This document shows, in pieces, positions 1 to 6,085 of a stretch of 6,890 nt of DNA. The notes below the pieces were generated by a model. The model was not told the DNA's origin, searched no databases, and worked only from the letters and a program-made list of their open reading frames with translations. Source of the DNA: Candidatus Roizmanbacteria bacterium RIFCSPHIGHO2_01_FULL_39_8 (GTDB lineage Bacteria > Patescibacteriota > Microgenomatia > UBA1406 > GWC2-37-13); the NCBI GenBank assembly GCA_001789355.1, contig MFZI01000044.1:1-6890 (forward strand), written 5' to 3'. The first letter of the stretch is position 1. Every line of letters begins with the position of its first letter. The position numbers and the translations under genes were made by a program.

Positions 1-330
1 TTTTAAGTAATAGGTAAGATAGAAAAAAAAGACAAAATAAAAGATCAATCTTATTAAATACAAAAAACTGATTAGATTTTCCAAAGTTTTAAATCCTAAC
101 ACTCCCAAGAAGAAGGAAAAGGTCAGATAGATCAAAAATATATATATTAGATTTAGCCGCTTAAAATATTTTTGTAGTGGCTCGAATCTAAATTTTGAAA
201 ATAATACTAACAAAGCTATTACTGCGACTCCTTCATACAGATATATATTTACCTGTTGATTAAAAAAAGAAAGTCTGCCTATTTGACCGAGTGAGAATAA
301 AGCGAAAATCGAATATAAAAGATATTTCAT
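1..330 (-). CDS. Partial multi-pass membrane protein, probable O-antigen polymerase/ligase N-terminus (runs off left edge)
   Basis: An ATG at 330-328 opens a frame that stays open for 110 codons to the window edge, so only the N-terminus is present. The residues are almost all hydrophobic, with likely membrane spans near 3-17, 28-46, 60-80 and 87-108 separated by short basic loops (for example around KFRFEPLQKYFKR, 46-58). The N-terminal pattern FSLGQIGRLSF followed by an NIYLYE stretch resembles, from memory, O-antigen ligase/polymerase (Wzy/WaaL) proteins of CPR bacteria; the catalytic loops lie outside the window. The start overlaps the stop of the preceding glycosyltransferase in an ATGA, and AAAAAGG sits 5 nt upstream as a weak ribosome binding site. 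As the last visible gene of a glycosyltransferase operon, a role in polymerising or transferring the finished glycan fits. Another polytopic transporter such as a flippase remains possible. The region is strongly AT-rich. Confidence 0.7.
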   Translation of the reverse strand, partial: MKYLLYSIFALFSLGQIGRLSFFNQQVNIYLYEGVAVIALLVLFSKFRFEPLQKYFKRLNLIYIFLIYLTFSFFLGVLGFKTLENLISFLYLIRLIFYFVFFFYLTYYLK

Positions 331-1148
331 GTTGCCTTTTTCAGATGATACTGATAGAGTTTTGCCCTCACCAAAAAGGAGTGAAAACTCATAAAAAAAG
401 CATAGGCAAACCCAGCTGGACCATCCAAGAAACCCAGCTTTAAAAAGTAGGTCAATATAAATTTACCTGATGGATAAAAAAGTATTGCAAAAATAGTTGT
501 TTTTTTCTCTTCCTCATAGAGTTCTTTTGCCCGCAATGTGCTGTAAAAATTGACTTCCTGCAAAAATTCCTTAATCGTTTGATGGGGATAATGATTAAGA
601 TAGTGCTTTAAACTCCAAACCTCAAACTTCGAACTTCCAACTTTATACTCCTCATGAACTTTTCCCATCCACTTTCCCGAATTTCTTTTCACCAGTCGTA
701 TAATTCCTTTATTTCTTGCATTCATTGTCTCGCCAAACTTCAACTCCTTGCTCCAAAAAAGGTCTTTTCTTTTGAGGTGAAACGCAGCAATTTGTTCTTT
801 GTCTCCTCTTTCATATCTCCTATCTCTTATCCCTAGAATTTCTTTCCTTAATTCAGCAGTCACTTCTTCATCCGCATCGACAAACAATATCCAATCCCCG
901 CCCGCTTTCTCCAGAGCAAAATTCCTCTGCTCCGCAAAATCACCCGCCAATTTTCTTTGTATAACTTTATAAACTTTTTGAACCTGCCTGCGCAGGCAGG
1001 CTTTAAGAACTTGATGAACTTTCTCTATTGTTTTATCTGTTGAATTATCATCGACTATGATTATTTCATCTGCAAAAATGACCGACTTTAAACACCGTTC
1101 AATCGAGTCTTCCGCATTTTTTGTCAGAATCACAGCTGTCAACTTCAT
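327..1148 (-). CDS. WaaE/KdtX-like family 2 glycosyltransferase with a repeat-derived insertion
   Basis: This 273-residue protein is a GT-A fold glycosyltransferase of family 2, expected to work on the cytoplasmic face of the membrane, moving a sugar from a nucleotide donor to a growing glycan. Visible motifs are VILTKNAE near the N-terminus, the nucleotide-binding VDDNSTD (32-38), FAEQRNFAL (71-79), the metal-binding DAD (91-93) in WILFVDADEEV, and VHEE (164-167). This layout is that of the WaaE/KdtX-like subgroup. The C-terminus (about 218-262) is hydrophobic and probably membrane-associated. The gap between VDDNSTD and DAD is about 12 residues longer than in the paralogue at 2858-3619, and residues 50-55 (ACLRRQ) are encoded by an 18-bp palindromic repeat, so part of the extra length is repeat insertion. 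The start overlaps the upstream stop in an ATGA; GAGAG lies 9 nt upstream. Donor and acceptor sugars cannot be told. Confidence 0.9.
   Translation of the reverse strand: MKLTAVILTKNAEDSIERCLKSVIFADEIIIVDDNSTDKTIEKVHQVLKACLRRQVQKVYKVIQRKLAGDFAEQRNFALEKAGGDWILFVDADEEVTAELRKEILGIRDRRYERGDKEQIAAFHLKRKDLFWSKELKFGETMNARNKGIIRLVKRNSGKWMGKVHEEYKVGSSKFEVWSLKHYLNHYPHQTIKEFLQEVNFYSTLRAKELYEEEKKTTIFAILFYPSGKFILTYFLKLGFLDGPAGFAYAFFMSFHSFLVRAKLYQYHLKKAT
983..1000. repeat. Perfect 18-bp palindrome (CCTGCC...GGCAGG) inside a coding region
   Basis: The sequence CCTGCCTGCGCAGGCAGG equals its own reverse complement over all 18 positions, and it stands out as GC-rich in an AT-rich gene. From memory, this sequence is dispersed in many CPR genomes, usually between genes. 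Here it lies inside the glycosyltransferase frame, where it encodes the residues around ACLRRQ (50-55) without breaking the frame. It is present once in this window. Confidence 0.8.
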
Positions 1149-2173
1149 ATAGGTTTACTCTCATTATAGAGTGAGACTAATTTTTCAACATACTTCTTCC
1201 AGGAAAACATTTTTTTAATATAGTCCAGATTTATATTTTTGCTTGCGCCTTCTACTACATTGTTCATCTGCTTAATGAACTCATCTTCATCATTCGCCTT
1301 GAATACATAGGACTTAAATTCCGGGATGATTGCCGATCGGAGCCCAATGACAGGACACCTCTGGGAAATGGCTTCAAGTACGGGAATGTTATAGCTTTCA
1401 TAAAACGAAGCGGTGATACAGGCAGTTGCCTCGCCATAGAGATTTCTCAATTCACCCCTTGATGTAGAATCAAAGACTTTTATATTGTGAGACTTATCTT
1501 CATATTCATTCAGATTTCCGATTAGAAAGAGACTGTATTCTTTAAAGCCACGCTGCTGACGAAATCTATGAAAAGCCTTGGTTATGAAATCGATGTTCTT
1601 TATCGGATGGTTCATCCCCACATAGAGGAAGAATTTTTTCCTCTTTTTTTTCACGTATGTCATCATGTCGAAAGGAACTCCATAATTATTGACGACAAAA
1701 TTGCGGTATTGGGGATAAATTGCCTGCATCTCCTGCTTGACGCGCCAGGAGGAAACAAGGATATATTTTGATTTTTTGATCATGGGCGCAAGCTGATCTT
1801 TGAGTGCATAATACATATCCTTATAAAGCTGAGGAAAAAAGTAGAACGAGAGACCGTGTGAAAAAGATAGTATAGTGGAAGAAGTATAAAGCGGGATAGC
1901 TTGATTGAGCGCTAAAAAAATATCTTTTCGAGATCTCAGCTCTTCTACACTTACACGACAGGTCAACCAGAAGGTTTTGGGCCTTAAGGGAAGATAGAGA
2001 AACTTACTGCTTCGAGGAAACCACGGGGGTTTTTGGCAAAACGTGTATACATGATAGGCAGTCTTCGTATCATATTTTTGCAGAGACTCAAGAAGATTCC
2101 GGGTAAAAATATAGTTTCCGAAAAATCTCCCGTGGCTCGGACAGATTGCTCCTCCGTCAACTGAAATATTCAT
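1145..2173 (-). CDS. GT-B fold glycosyltransferase (GT4 / group 1 type)
   Basis: This 342-residue protein has the two-domain layout of GT-B retaining glycosyltransferases. The N-terminal domain begins MNISVDGGA and carries the loop RFFGNYIFTRNLLESL (16-31), as in many group 1 enzymes, and an FSHGLSFYFFP motif (104-114) that supplies the conserved histidine (H106). The C-terminal domain starts at FFLYVGMNHPIKNID (181-195), whose lysine lies in the usual phosphate-contacting position. The nucleotide-sugar binding E-x7-E motif is present as E259 and E267 in ESYNIPVLEA. It would add one sugar to the lipid-linked glycan in the cytoplasm. The start lies 17 nt inside the upstream gene and has no recognisable Shine-Dalgarno, so reinitiation by ribosomes finishing the upstream gene is likely. 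No later in-frame start keeps the N-terminal domain. Mannosyl- or rhamnosyl-transfer would be typical, but substrate cannot be read. Confidence 0.9.
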   Translation of the reverse strand: MNISVDGGAICPSHGRFFGNYIFTRNLLESLQKYDTKTAYHVYTFCQKPPWFPRSSKFLYLPLRPKTFWLTCRVSVEELRSRKDIFLALNQAIPLYTSSTILSFSHGLSFYFFPQLYKDMYYALKDQLAPMIKKSKYILVSSWRVKQEMQAIYPQYRNFVVNNYGVPFDMMTYVKKKRKKFFLYVGMNHPIKNIDFITKAFHRFRQQRGFKEYSLFLIGNLNEYEDKSHNIKVFDSTSRGELRNLYGEATACITASFYESYNIPVLEAISQRCPVIGLRSAIIPEFKSYVFKANDEDEFIKQMNNVVEGASKNINLDYIKKMFSWKKYVEKLVSLYNESKPI

Positions 2174-2861
2174 AGATTGTTTTAGGAATTCTGACTATCT
2201 CGTATATTTTTTGCCGCCATCCCCCTTGCTTCAGCAGGAACTGTACTCTTGCTTTTTCGAGGATGAATTTTTTATCTGGATTCGCTTGGGAAAGTTCGAA
2301 ATGCCCATACCTCAATAGTTGGTCAATTCCTACCTTCAATCCTGCTTTTCTTGCCCGGTAGCAATAGTCAACATCCTCATAGTATACAAAAAATCTCTCA
2401 TCCCAATTTCCGATTGTATCGACTACTTCCTTCTTTATAAACATCAAAGAACCGGAAACGAAGTCTACCTCCGCGAATCGTTCATTGGGTTTCTTTGCAA
2501 GAAGACCACCACTCATTCTCCACCTGTCGATCTCTCCTCCATAGTATATTTTCTTGTCCTGTTTCATCGCAAGTCCCCAGATGTCAAAGTGTTCGCCGCC
2601 TTCTAGCATCTCGTCTCCGCTGAGATTCTTGAGTGAGATATCGGGATTTGCGACGATAAAGAGTTGACAATCATCGATAAGCGCCTTTTTTATTCCCTCG
2701 TTGATCCCCCCGGCATAGCCACTATTGTCACTTGTATTATCAATAAAATAAATCTTATACTTCTTGAACTTCAAGGCTTTTATTTCCGACTCCAATCTCT
2801 TTACTTCTTCCCTAGGCGTTTTATACAGAATAAATATTATTCCTATTTTAGGGTTTTTCAT
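2157..2861 (-). CDS. Rhamnosyltransferase-like family 2 glycosyltransferase
   Basis: This 234-residue GT-A enzyme belongs to the WbbL/rhamnosyltransferase-like branch of family 2. The motifs in order are IGIIFILYK at the N-terminus, FIDNTSDNSGYAGGINEGI (39-57, the nucleotide-binding loop typical of this branch), VANPD (70-74, replacing the usual DxD), FVSGSLMFI (134-142), and FFVYYEDVDYCYRARKAG (157-174) with the E162-D163 pair expected to give the catalytic base. A conserved-looking GH follows at 186-187. The protein is shorter than many relatives, mainly between the NPD and SGSLM motifs, but no key motif is missing. A strong GGAGGAG ribosome binding site lies 6 nt before the ATG, the best in the operon, and the ATG overlaps the upstream stop in an ATGA. 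A dTDP-rhamnose donor is suggested only by family resemblance. Confidence 0.9.
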   Translation of the reverse strand: MKNPKIGIIFILYKTPREEVKRLESEIKALKFKKYKIYFIDNTSDNSGYAGGINEGIKKALIDDCQLFIVANPDISLKNLSGDEMLEGGEHFDIWGLAMKQDKKIYYGGEIDRWRMSGGLLAKKPNERFAEVDFVSGSLMFIKKEVVDTIGNWDERFFVYYEDVDYCYRARKAGLKVGIDQLLRYGHFELSQANPDKKFILEKARVQFLLKQGGWRQKIYEIVRIPKTIYEYFS

Positions 2862-3619
2862 TTTGTTCTCCTCCGACTATAGAACAATAGAATAAGATAT
2901 GTTACAAATTCCATATATGCAAATCCTATATCAAGTGGTATACGAAATATCCCATCCTTGTAGCCTTTGTCCTCGACAAAGCGTGCCCAAAACATGTGCG
3001 GTGGATAGAGGAATATTTTCTTTATGCTCGAGCGCTCTCCTTTTGCAGCCTTTTGTTTTGCTTCACGGATAGCATAATCGGTAAACTTCCGGAACATCTG
3101 GGGTATCGACCGATAGGAATAGTGAAAGATCTTATTTTTCAACTCCCCCACCTTCCCACTTTTAAGCTGGAAGCCCTCGTGCACAAGTGCGCCATCAATT
3201 ACCACTGAATCACTCTTAAAAAGCCTCAGCATTTTGTAATCTTCTCCGCCGTGGTTCATCGGCCTCCCTAAAAAATGATTCTGATAAGGTATTCTGAATC
3301 CTTTTTCAGCAATCGAACCATTCAGCAATTCAGTAATTTCATTTCTTAATTCTTTCGACACAATCTCATCCGCATCAAGTACTAAGACCCAATCTGTCTT
3401 CACTTTCTGCAAACCAAAGGCTCTTTTTTTCCCGAGATTTTCCTCCCGATATGTATATATTTTTGCACCAAAGTTCCTCGCGATTTCTCTTGTCTCATCG
3501 GTAGAGCCATCGTCAACTAGTATCTTTTCTTTGCTTAAGCCGTCTACCGATGTGAGACTCATTTCTAACAATTCCTGCGAATTTTTGGTTATCATTAATA
3601 GCGTAAGGCCTTGTTTCAT
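2858..3619 (-). CDS. WaaE/KdtX-like family 2 glycosyltransferase, first gene of the operon
   Basis: This 253-residue GT-A glycosyltransferase is a paralogue of the one at 327-1148. It shows LLMITKNSQ near the N-terminus, the nucleotide-binding VDDGSTD (35-41), NLGKKRAFGL (61-70), the metal-binding DAD (82-84) in WVLVLDADEI, MLRLFKSD (130-137), VHEG (146-149), and a hydrophobic, probably membrane-associated C-terminal third (about 202-248). The order and spacing match the WaaE/KdtX-like subgroup. It is the first gene of the leftward operon; its stop overlaps the next start in an ATGA. The start at 3619 has no clear Shine-Dalgarno, but a TATAAT lies only 8 nt upstream on the same strand, so the mRNA may be leaderless. 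An alternative start at M9 would cut into the first beta strand, which makes it unlikely. The sugar donor is unknown. Confidence 0.9.
   Translation of the reverse strand: MKQGLTLLMITKNSQELLEMSLTSVDGLSKEKILVDDGSTDETREIARNFGAKIYTYREENLGKKRAFGLQKVKTDWVLVLDADEIVSKELRNEITELLNGSIAEKGFRIPYQNHFLGRPMNHGGEDYKMLRLFKSDSVVIDGALVHEGFQLKSGKVGELKNKIFHYSYRSIPQMFRKFTDYAIREAKQKAAKGERSSIKKIFLYPPHMFWARFVEDKGYKDGIFRIPLDIGFAYMEFVTYLILLFYSRRRTK
2868..2874 (-). promoter_or_regulatory. Strong Shine-Dalgarno for the rhamnosyltransferase-like gene
   Basis: On the minus strand GGAGGAG is followed by a 6-nt spacer (AACAAA) and the ATG at 2861. It lies inside the last codons of the upstream glycosyltransferase gene and confirms the start choice. 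It also shows that this organism uses SD-led initiation inside operons, in contrast to its promoter-proximal genes. Confidence 0.75.
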
Positions 3620-3627
3620 CGATCATA

Positions 3628-3633
3628 ATTATA
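3628..3633 (-). promoter_or_regulatory. Possible -10 box of the glycosyltransferase operon
   Basis: The minus strand reads TATAAT here, ending 8 nt before the ATG at 3619, which would place the transcript start within a base or two of the start codon. No good -35 hexamer or TGn extension was found, and the divergent gene starts immediately opposite, so the motif could be chance in an AT-rich gap. Confidence 0.35.
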
Positions 3634-4836
3634 ATGAATCCCAAAAAATTTGCCTTAAAACATGCTCGCATCTCCATCGGCATCTTTTCTGTTGTTGTGA
3701 TATCGGGGTATCTGCTTACTTTGCTGGTTTTTTATATCTTCAATACCCAAAATCAAAAGCTTACAATGCAGATCCGAGCCATCTCAAATCTGAATGAGAC
3801 AAATGAAGAGAAGTTGGCATCGATTAAGCAGGAACTGGGGAAGCTGAAAAAAGAAGACCAATATGTGAGGAATGAAAAGCTCCAATCCGATATAAAATCG
3901 ATCGAGACTACCTATAATCAAGCAGTAGATGCATATGAAGAACTCCTCGATCTTAAGGTGGTTTCAAAAAACACGGAAACCTATGATGGCGCTTTTGCCG
4001 ACATCCTGACCCTTTTAGCGAATCAAAATTACGCCTCGGCCGAGGCCGATCTGAAGTCATTCATCACACAAGTCCAAAGTGAAAAACAGAAAATTACTGC
4101 TTCTTTTTCTATCCCCGCCAATGTCCCCGCAAACAATACGCCTCCCTCATCCGGCTACAGTAGACAGGTAGTAAAAACAGATTTGGGTGATTTTTTGGTT
4201 GACATTATAACGGCGGATCTTAACTCAACAAGAGTAATCGTTGATACCGCATCAGACGGGGACTGCACCAATGATTGCCCGGTCCTCCCGCTTGCGACGT
4301 ATGTTGCAAGATCGGGGGCTTATGCAGGGATCAATGGTTCATATTTTTGTCCGGCAAGCTATCCTTCCTGTGCGGACAAGAAAAATTCCTATGATACTCT
4401 TGTTATGAATAAGGATAAAAAATATATAAACTCCGCAAATAATGTCTATAGTACTGTTCCGGCTGCGATATTTACCGGAAACACTTCGCGATTTGTAGGA
4501 GCATCGCAGGAGTGGGGGCGTGATACCGGAGTCGATGCTGTGATTGCCAATCGTCCGCTTCTCGTTTCCGGAGGTCAAAGTGTATTTTCCGGATCTGCGG
4601 AAGTCAAGGAAGGCGCAAAAGGTGGACGAAGTTTTGTCGCTGCTTCCGGCTCTATAGCTTATATCGGGGTCGTGCAGAACGCAACGGTAGGCGAATCAGC
4701 CAAAGTCCTCGCTACCATGGGAATCCAAAATGCCCTCAATCTCGATGATGGCGGCTCAACTGCTCTCTGGTCTGGTGGATACAAGGTCGGCCCCGGCCGC
4801 GACCTCCCGAATGTTGTATTGTTTGTGGGAAAATGA
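3634..4836 (+). CDS. Membrane-anchored phosphodiester glycosidase (NAGPA-domain) protein
   Basis: This 400-residue protein has four parts. A basic N-terminus and one membrane span (about 14-36) look like a signal anchor with the rest outside. A polar, heptad-like region (about 45-110) is probably coiled coil, with more helix to about 157. A proline/asparagine linker follows (161-174), then a C-terminal phosphodiester glycosidase domain of the NAGPA/DUF2233 family (about 178-400). Family signatures are AGINGSYF (231-238) and NLDDGGSTALW (369-379), plus VIANRPLLVSGG (303-314). Known members cleave the bond between a sugar and a phosphodiester, and bacterial ones are often linked to exopolysaccharide. 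Four cysteines (211, 215, 239, 246) cluster near the active-site region and could form disulphides. The ATG is the only usable start, because an in-frame stop lies at 3604-3606 and the span must be included. No Shine-Dalgarno is seen. Its divergent position beside the glycan operon suggests glycan modification, which is inference. Confidence 0.88.
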   Translation: MNPKKFALKHARISIGIFSVVVISGYLLTLLVFYIFNTQNQKLTMQIRAISNLNETNEEKLASIKQELGKLKKEDQYVRNEKLQSDIKSIETTYNQAVDAYEELLDLKVVSKNTETYDGAFADILTLLANQNYASAEADLKSFITQVQSEKQKITASFSIPANVPANNTPPSSGYSRQVVKTDLGDFLVDIITADLNSTRVIVDTASDGDCTNDCPVLPLATYVARSGAYAGINGSYFCPASYPSCADKKNSYDTLVMNKDKKYINSANNVYSTVPAAIFTGNTSRFVGASQEWGRDTGVDAVIANRPLLVSGGQSVFSGSAEVKEGAKGGRSFVAASGSIAYIGVVQNATVGESAKVLATMGIQNALNLDDGGSTALWSGGYKVGPGRDLPNVVLFVGK

Positions 4837-4856
4837 TTTACAGTACTCTTTCAAAT

Positions 4857-4873
4857 CTGTCAAATTTTGACAG
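4857..4873. repeat. 17-nt perfect inverted repeat carrying TTGACA on both strands
   Basis: CTGTCAAA and TTTGACAG flank a single central T, giving two perfect 8-nt arms starting 20 nt after the glycosidase stop. Each strand reads TTGACA within its arm. There is no T-run after it and no room for a loop unless inner pairs open, so it is a poor terminator. It could be an operator, a -35 pair, or part of the neighbouring repeat element. Confidence 0.5.
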
Positions 4874-4900
4874 GTGGCATGAGAGGAAGGGTCTCCCGAT

Positions 4901-4970
4901 CCTTCGACTTCGCTCAGGATAAACAGCCTTCACCAACATGGGGAGGCTTGCCCTGAGGTATACGAAGGGG
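4901..4970. repeat. Imperfect inverted-repeat element (REP/MITE-like) before the signal peptidase gene
   Basis: The left arm is CCTTCGACTTCGCTCAGG (4901-4918) and the right arm is CCTGAGGTATACGAAGG (4952-4968). Pairs form between CCTTCG and CGAAGG outside (6 bp) and CTCAGG and CCTGAG inside (6 bp), with an unpaired middle. A further inner stem joins AGCCT (4925-4929) and AGGCT (4944-4948). The left arm resembles, from memory, a repeat found in very many copies in CPR and groundwater genomes. No transposase is nearby. The right arm includes the ribosome binding site of the next gene. Confidence 0.65.
4964..4970 (+). promoter_or_regulatory. Shine-Dalgarno of the signal peptidase gene, supplied by the repeat
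   Basis: GAAGGGG lies 6 nt before the ATG at 4977 and decides the start: the earlier in-frame ATG at 4938 lies in the loop of the inverted repeat and would add 13 repeat-encoded residues. If the repeat folds in the mRNA, GAAGG pairs with CCTTC, which could hide this site. Confidence 0.6.
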
Positions 4971-4976
4971 AAACTT

Positions 4977-5552
4977 ATGACAGAATCTGACAAAATTATG
5001 ATTACACAATTCATAAAAAAACTTGTTTCTTTTCTCGTGGATTCGCTTGAGACGATAGCTTTCGTCGGATCAATATACATTGTCGTCTATCTTTATTTCT
5101 TCTTCCCTACCCAAGTGGTCGGGGCATCGATGGAGCCGACATTTGATTCGGGAGACAAAGTCATCATAAGCAGGATCTCCTATAAGTTGCATACTCCCGA
5201 AAGGAGTGACGTCATCGCCTTCAAGTCTCCCCGCAATCCTGACATCGATTATTTCAAGCGCGTCATTGGACTTCCGGGAGACAAACTTCTTTTCAAAAAT
5301 AAGCGAATTTATTTGAATTGGAATCTTTTGGATGAGTCATATATCTCTGCTTCTACAAATGTTTGGCAAAATGGATTCGTGAAAGAAGGCGAGGAAGTGA
5401 TCGTTCCCGATGAATACATCTTTGTCATGGGAGACAATCGTCCCCGCTCCTCCGATTCCCGCGAATTCGGCTTCATCCCTGTTACCAGTATCGAAGGCAA
5501 AGCCATCTTCCGCTTCTTCCCTCCTGATAAAGTCGGAATAATTGAGCTTTAA
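4977..5552 (+). CDS. lepB: Type I signal peptidase
   Basis: This 191-residue, single-span membrane peptidase would remove signal peptides from exported proteins on the outer face of the membrane. From the chosen start, one membrane span (about 25-43) is followed by the catalytic serine S51 in box B, GASMEPTF, then the general-base lysine K94 in YFKRVIGLPGD, and box E GDNRPRSSDSREFG (152-165). All S26-family landmarks are present, and the length is normal for the small Gram-positive-like (SipS) type. The start at 4977 is preferred over 4938 because it follows a GAAGGGG ribosome binding site by 6 nt and because the extra residues of the longer form come from the inverted-repeat element. No separate promoter was found, so it may be read through from the glycosidase gene. 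The three downstream genes encode likely export substrates. Confidence 0.93.
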   Translation: MTESDKIMITQFIKKLVSFLVDSLETIAFVGSIYIVVYLYFFFPTQVVGASMEPTFDSGDKVIISRISYKLHTPERSDVIAFKSPRNPDIDYFKRVIGLPGDKLLFKNKRIYLNWNLLDESYISASTNVWQNGFVKEGEEVIVPDEYIFVMGDNRPRSSDSREFGFIPVTSIEGKAIFRFFPPDKVGIIEL

Positions 5553-5586
5553 ATACTACGTATCAAATATATATTTTTCATCTTTT

Positions 5587-5595
5587 TGCTATAAT
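5587..5595 (+). promoter_or_regulatory. Extended -10 promoter with a very short leader
   Basis: TGCTATAAT is a perfect TGn-TATAAT extended -10, ending 11 nt before the ATG at 5607. Transcription starting about 7 nt downstream would leave a leader of roughly 5 nt. There is no good -35 hexamer, which extended -10 promoters do not need. The upstream side is T- and A-rich. Confidence 0.7.
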
Positions 5596-5606
5596 GGGAA
5601 CCTACT

Positions 5607-5990
5607 ATGTCAAGAAATAATACCGAAATAATCCGTGGAATTATGAAAGTTGCTGCATTTACACTCGGAGCTCTTGCAGTGAGTCAACTTGCTGTTCGAC
5701 TTAGTGTCACGGACAAAAGTATTACACTAGGTACGGCGGATCCGACCCGCGAAGGAAAAGACAGCAAAGGACACAGAGCCTACATGAAGAAATCTGGTGA
5801 CCAGATCCTCACCCCTGATGGAGGAGCAGGCAAAACCAAAATATTAGATCCTATTAATAAGGGCGCACGTCTTGGATCAGTAGAAGTGACTGATAATTCC
5901 GATAATGTTGTAAGACCACATGCTATTGTGAAAGTGGGATATGAACAAATAGTTCTCACCGAGGATGAGCCAGAGCAAACAGTCTTCTAA
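5607..5990 (+). CDS. Small exported or membrane-anchored protein of unknown function
   Basis: I do not recognise this 127-residue protein. It has a hydrophobic segment (about 13-31) after a short N-terminus with two arginines (R3, R10), fitting an uncleaved anchor or a signal peptide, then a soluble, charged domain with no cysteines. The region 43-90 is rich in Gly, Lys and Asp and looks flexible; 90-117 has alternating hydrophobic residues suggesting beta strands, and the end is acidic (EDEPEQ). The start at 5607 is near-leaderless from the promoter just upstream and has no Shine-Dalgarno. A second candidate start, M13 at 5643, has GTGGA 4 nt upstream and would give a textbook signal peptide beginning MKVAAFTLGALA; both are possible. 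It follows the signal peptidase gene by 54 nt but has its own promoter. Confidence 0.7.
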   Translation: MSRNNTEIIRGIMKVAAFTLGALAVSQLAVRLSVTDKSITLGTADPTREGKDSKGHRAYMKKSGDQILTPDGGAGKTKILDPINKGARLGSVEVTDNSDNVVRPHAIVKVGYEQIVLTEDEPEQTVF

Positions 5991-6085
5991 GGCAAAATTC
6001 GTGCAGAGTTCGATACTCAAGGGGGAATTATATAGTCTTCGATCTATATTAAGCTTTACCTTATTTTTCTTAGCTGTACATTGAA

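Noticed and set aside
654..836. Plus-strand open frame opposite the GT2 gene, and similar ones at 1568-1771, 2319-2606, 2664-2882, 2996-3208 and 3531-3797
   Set aside because: All are antisense to or overlap well-supported genes and show no domain, SD or sensible composition.
1163..1168. TATAAT on the minus strand, 14 nt before the start of the GT2 gene at 1148
   Set aside because: It falls in codons for the last residues (YNESKPI) of the overlapping upstream gene, has no TGn extension and no properly spaced -35. It looks like chance inside an operon.
4033..4046. 14-bp perfect palindrome GCCTCGGCCGAGGC in the glycosidase gene
   Set aside because: It encodes an Ala/Glu-rich helix (ASAEAD) in frame; repeated GCC/GAG-type codons explain it, and no other copy is seen.
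4787..4806. GC-rich GGTCG...CGACC inverted repeat near the glycosidase stop
   Set aside because: It lies inside the coding region about 30 nt before the stop, needs bulges to extend, and has no following T-run, so it is not a terminator.
4938..4976. Longer signal peptidase start at 4938
   Set aside because: The extra 13 residues are encoded by the loop and right arm of the inverted repeat, and no SD precedes 4938, while GAAGGGG is well placed before 4977.
4838..5080. Minus-strand 80-residue open frame
   Set aside because: It runs antisense through the repeat element and the start of the signal peptidase gene; its PERSRR stretch is a translation of the repeat. It is a shadow.
6006..6018. GAGT-TCGAT-ACTC resembling a tRNA T-arm or terminator stem
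   Set aside because: The stem is only 4 bp, no other tRNA arms can be found around it, and a G-run rather than a T-run follows.
6045..6050. TATATT as a -10 box for the lipoprotein gene
   Set aside because: There is no TGn, no -35, and the leader of about 30 nt has no SD; the support is too weak to annotate.
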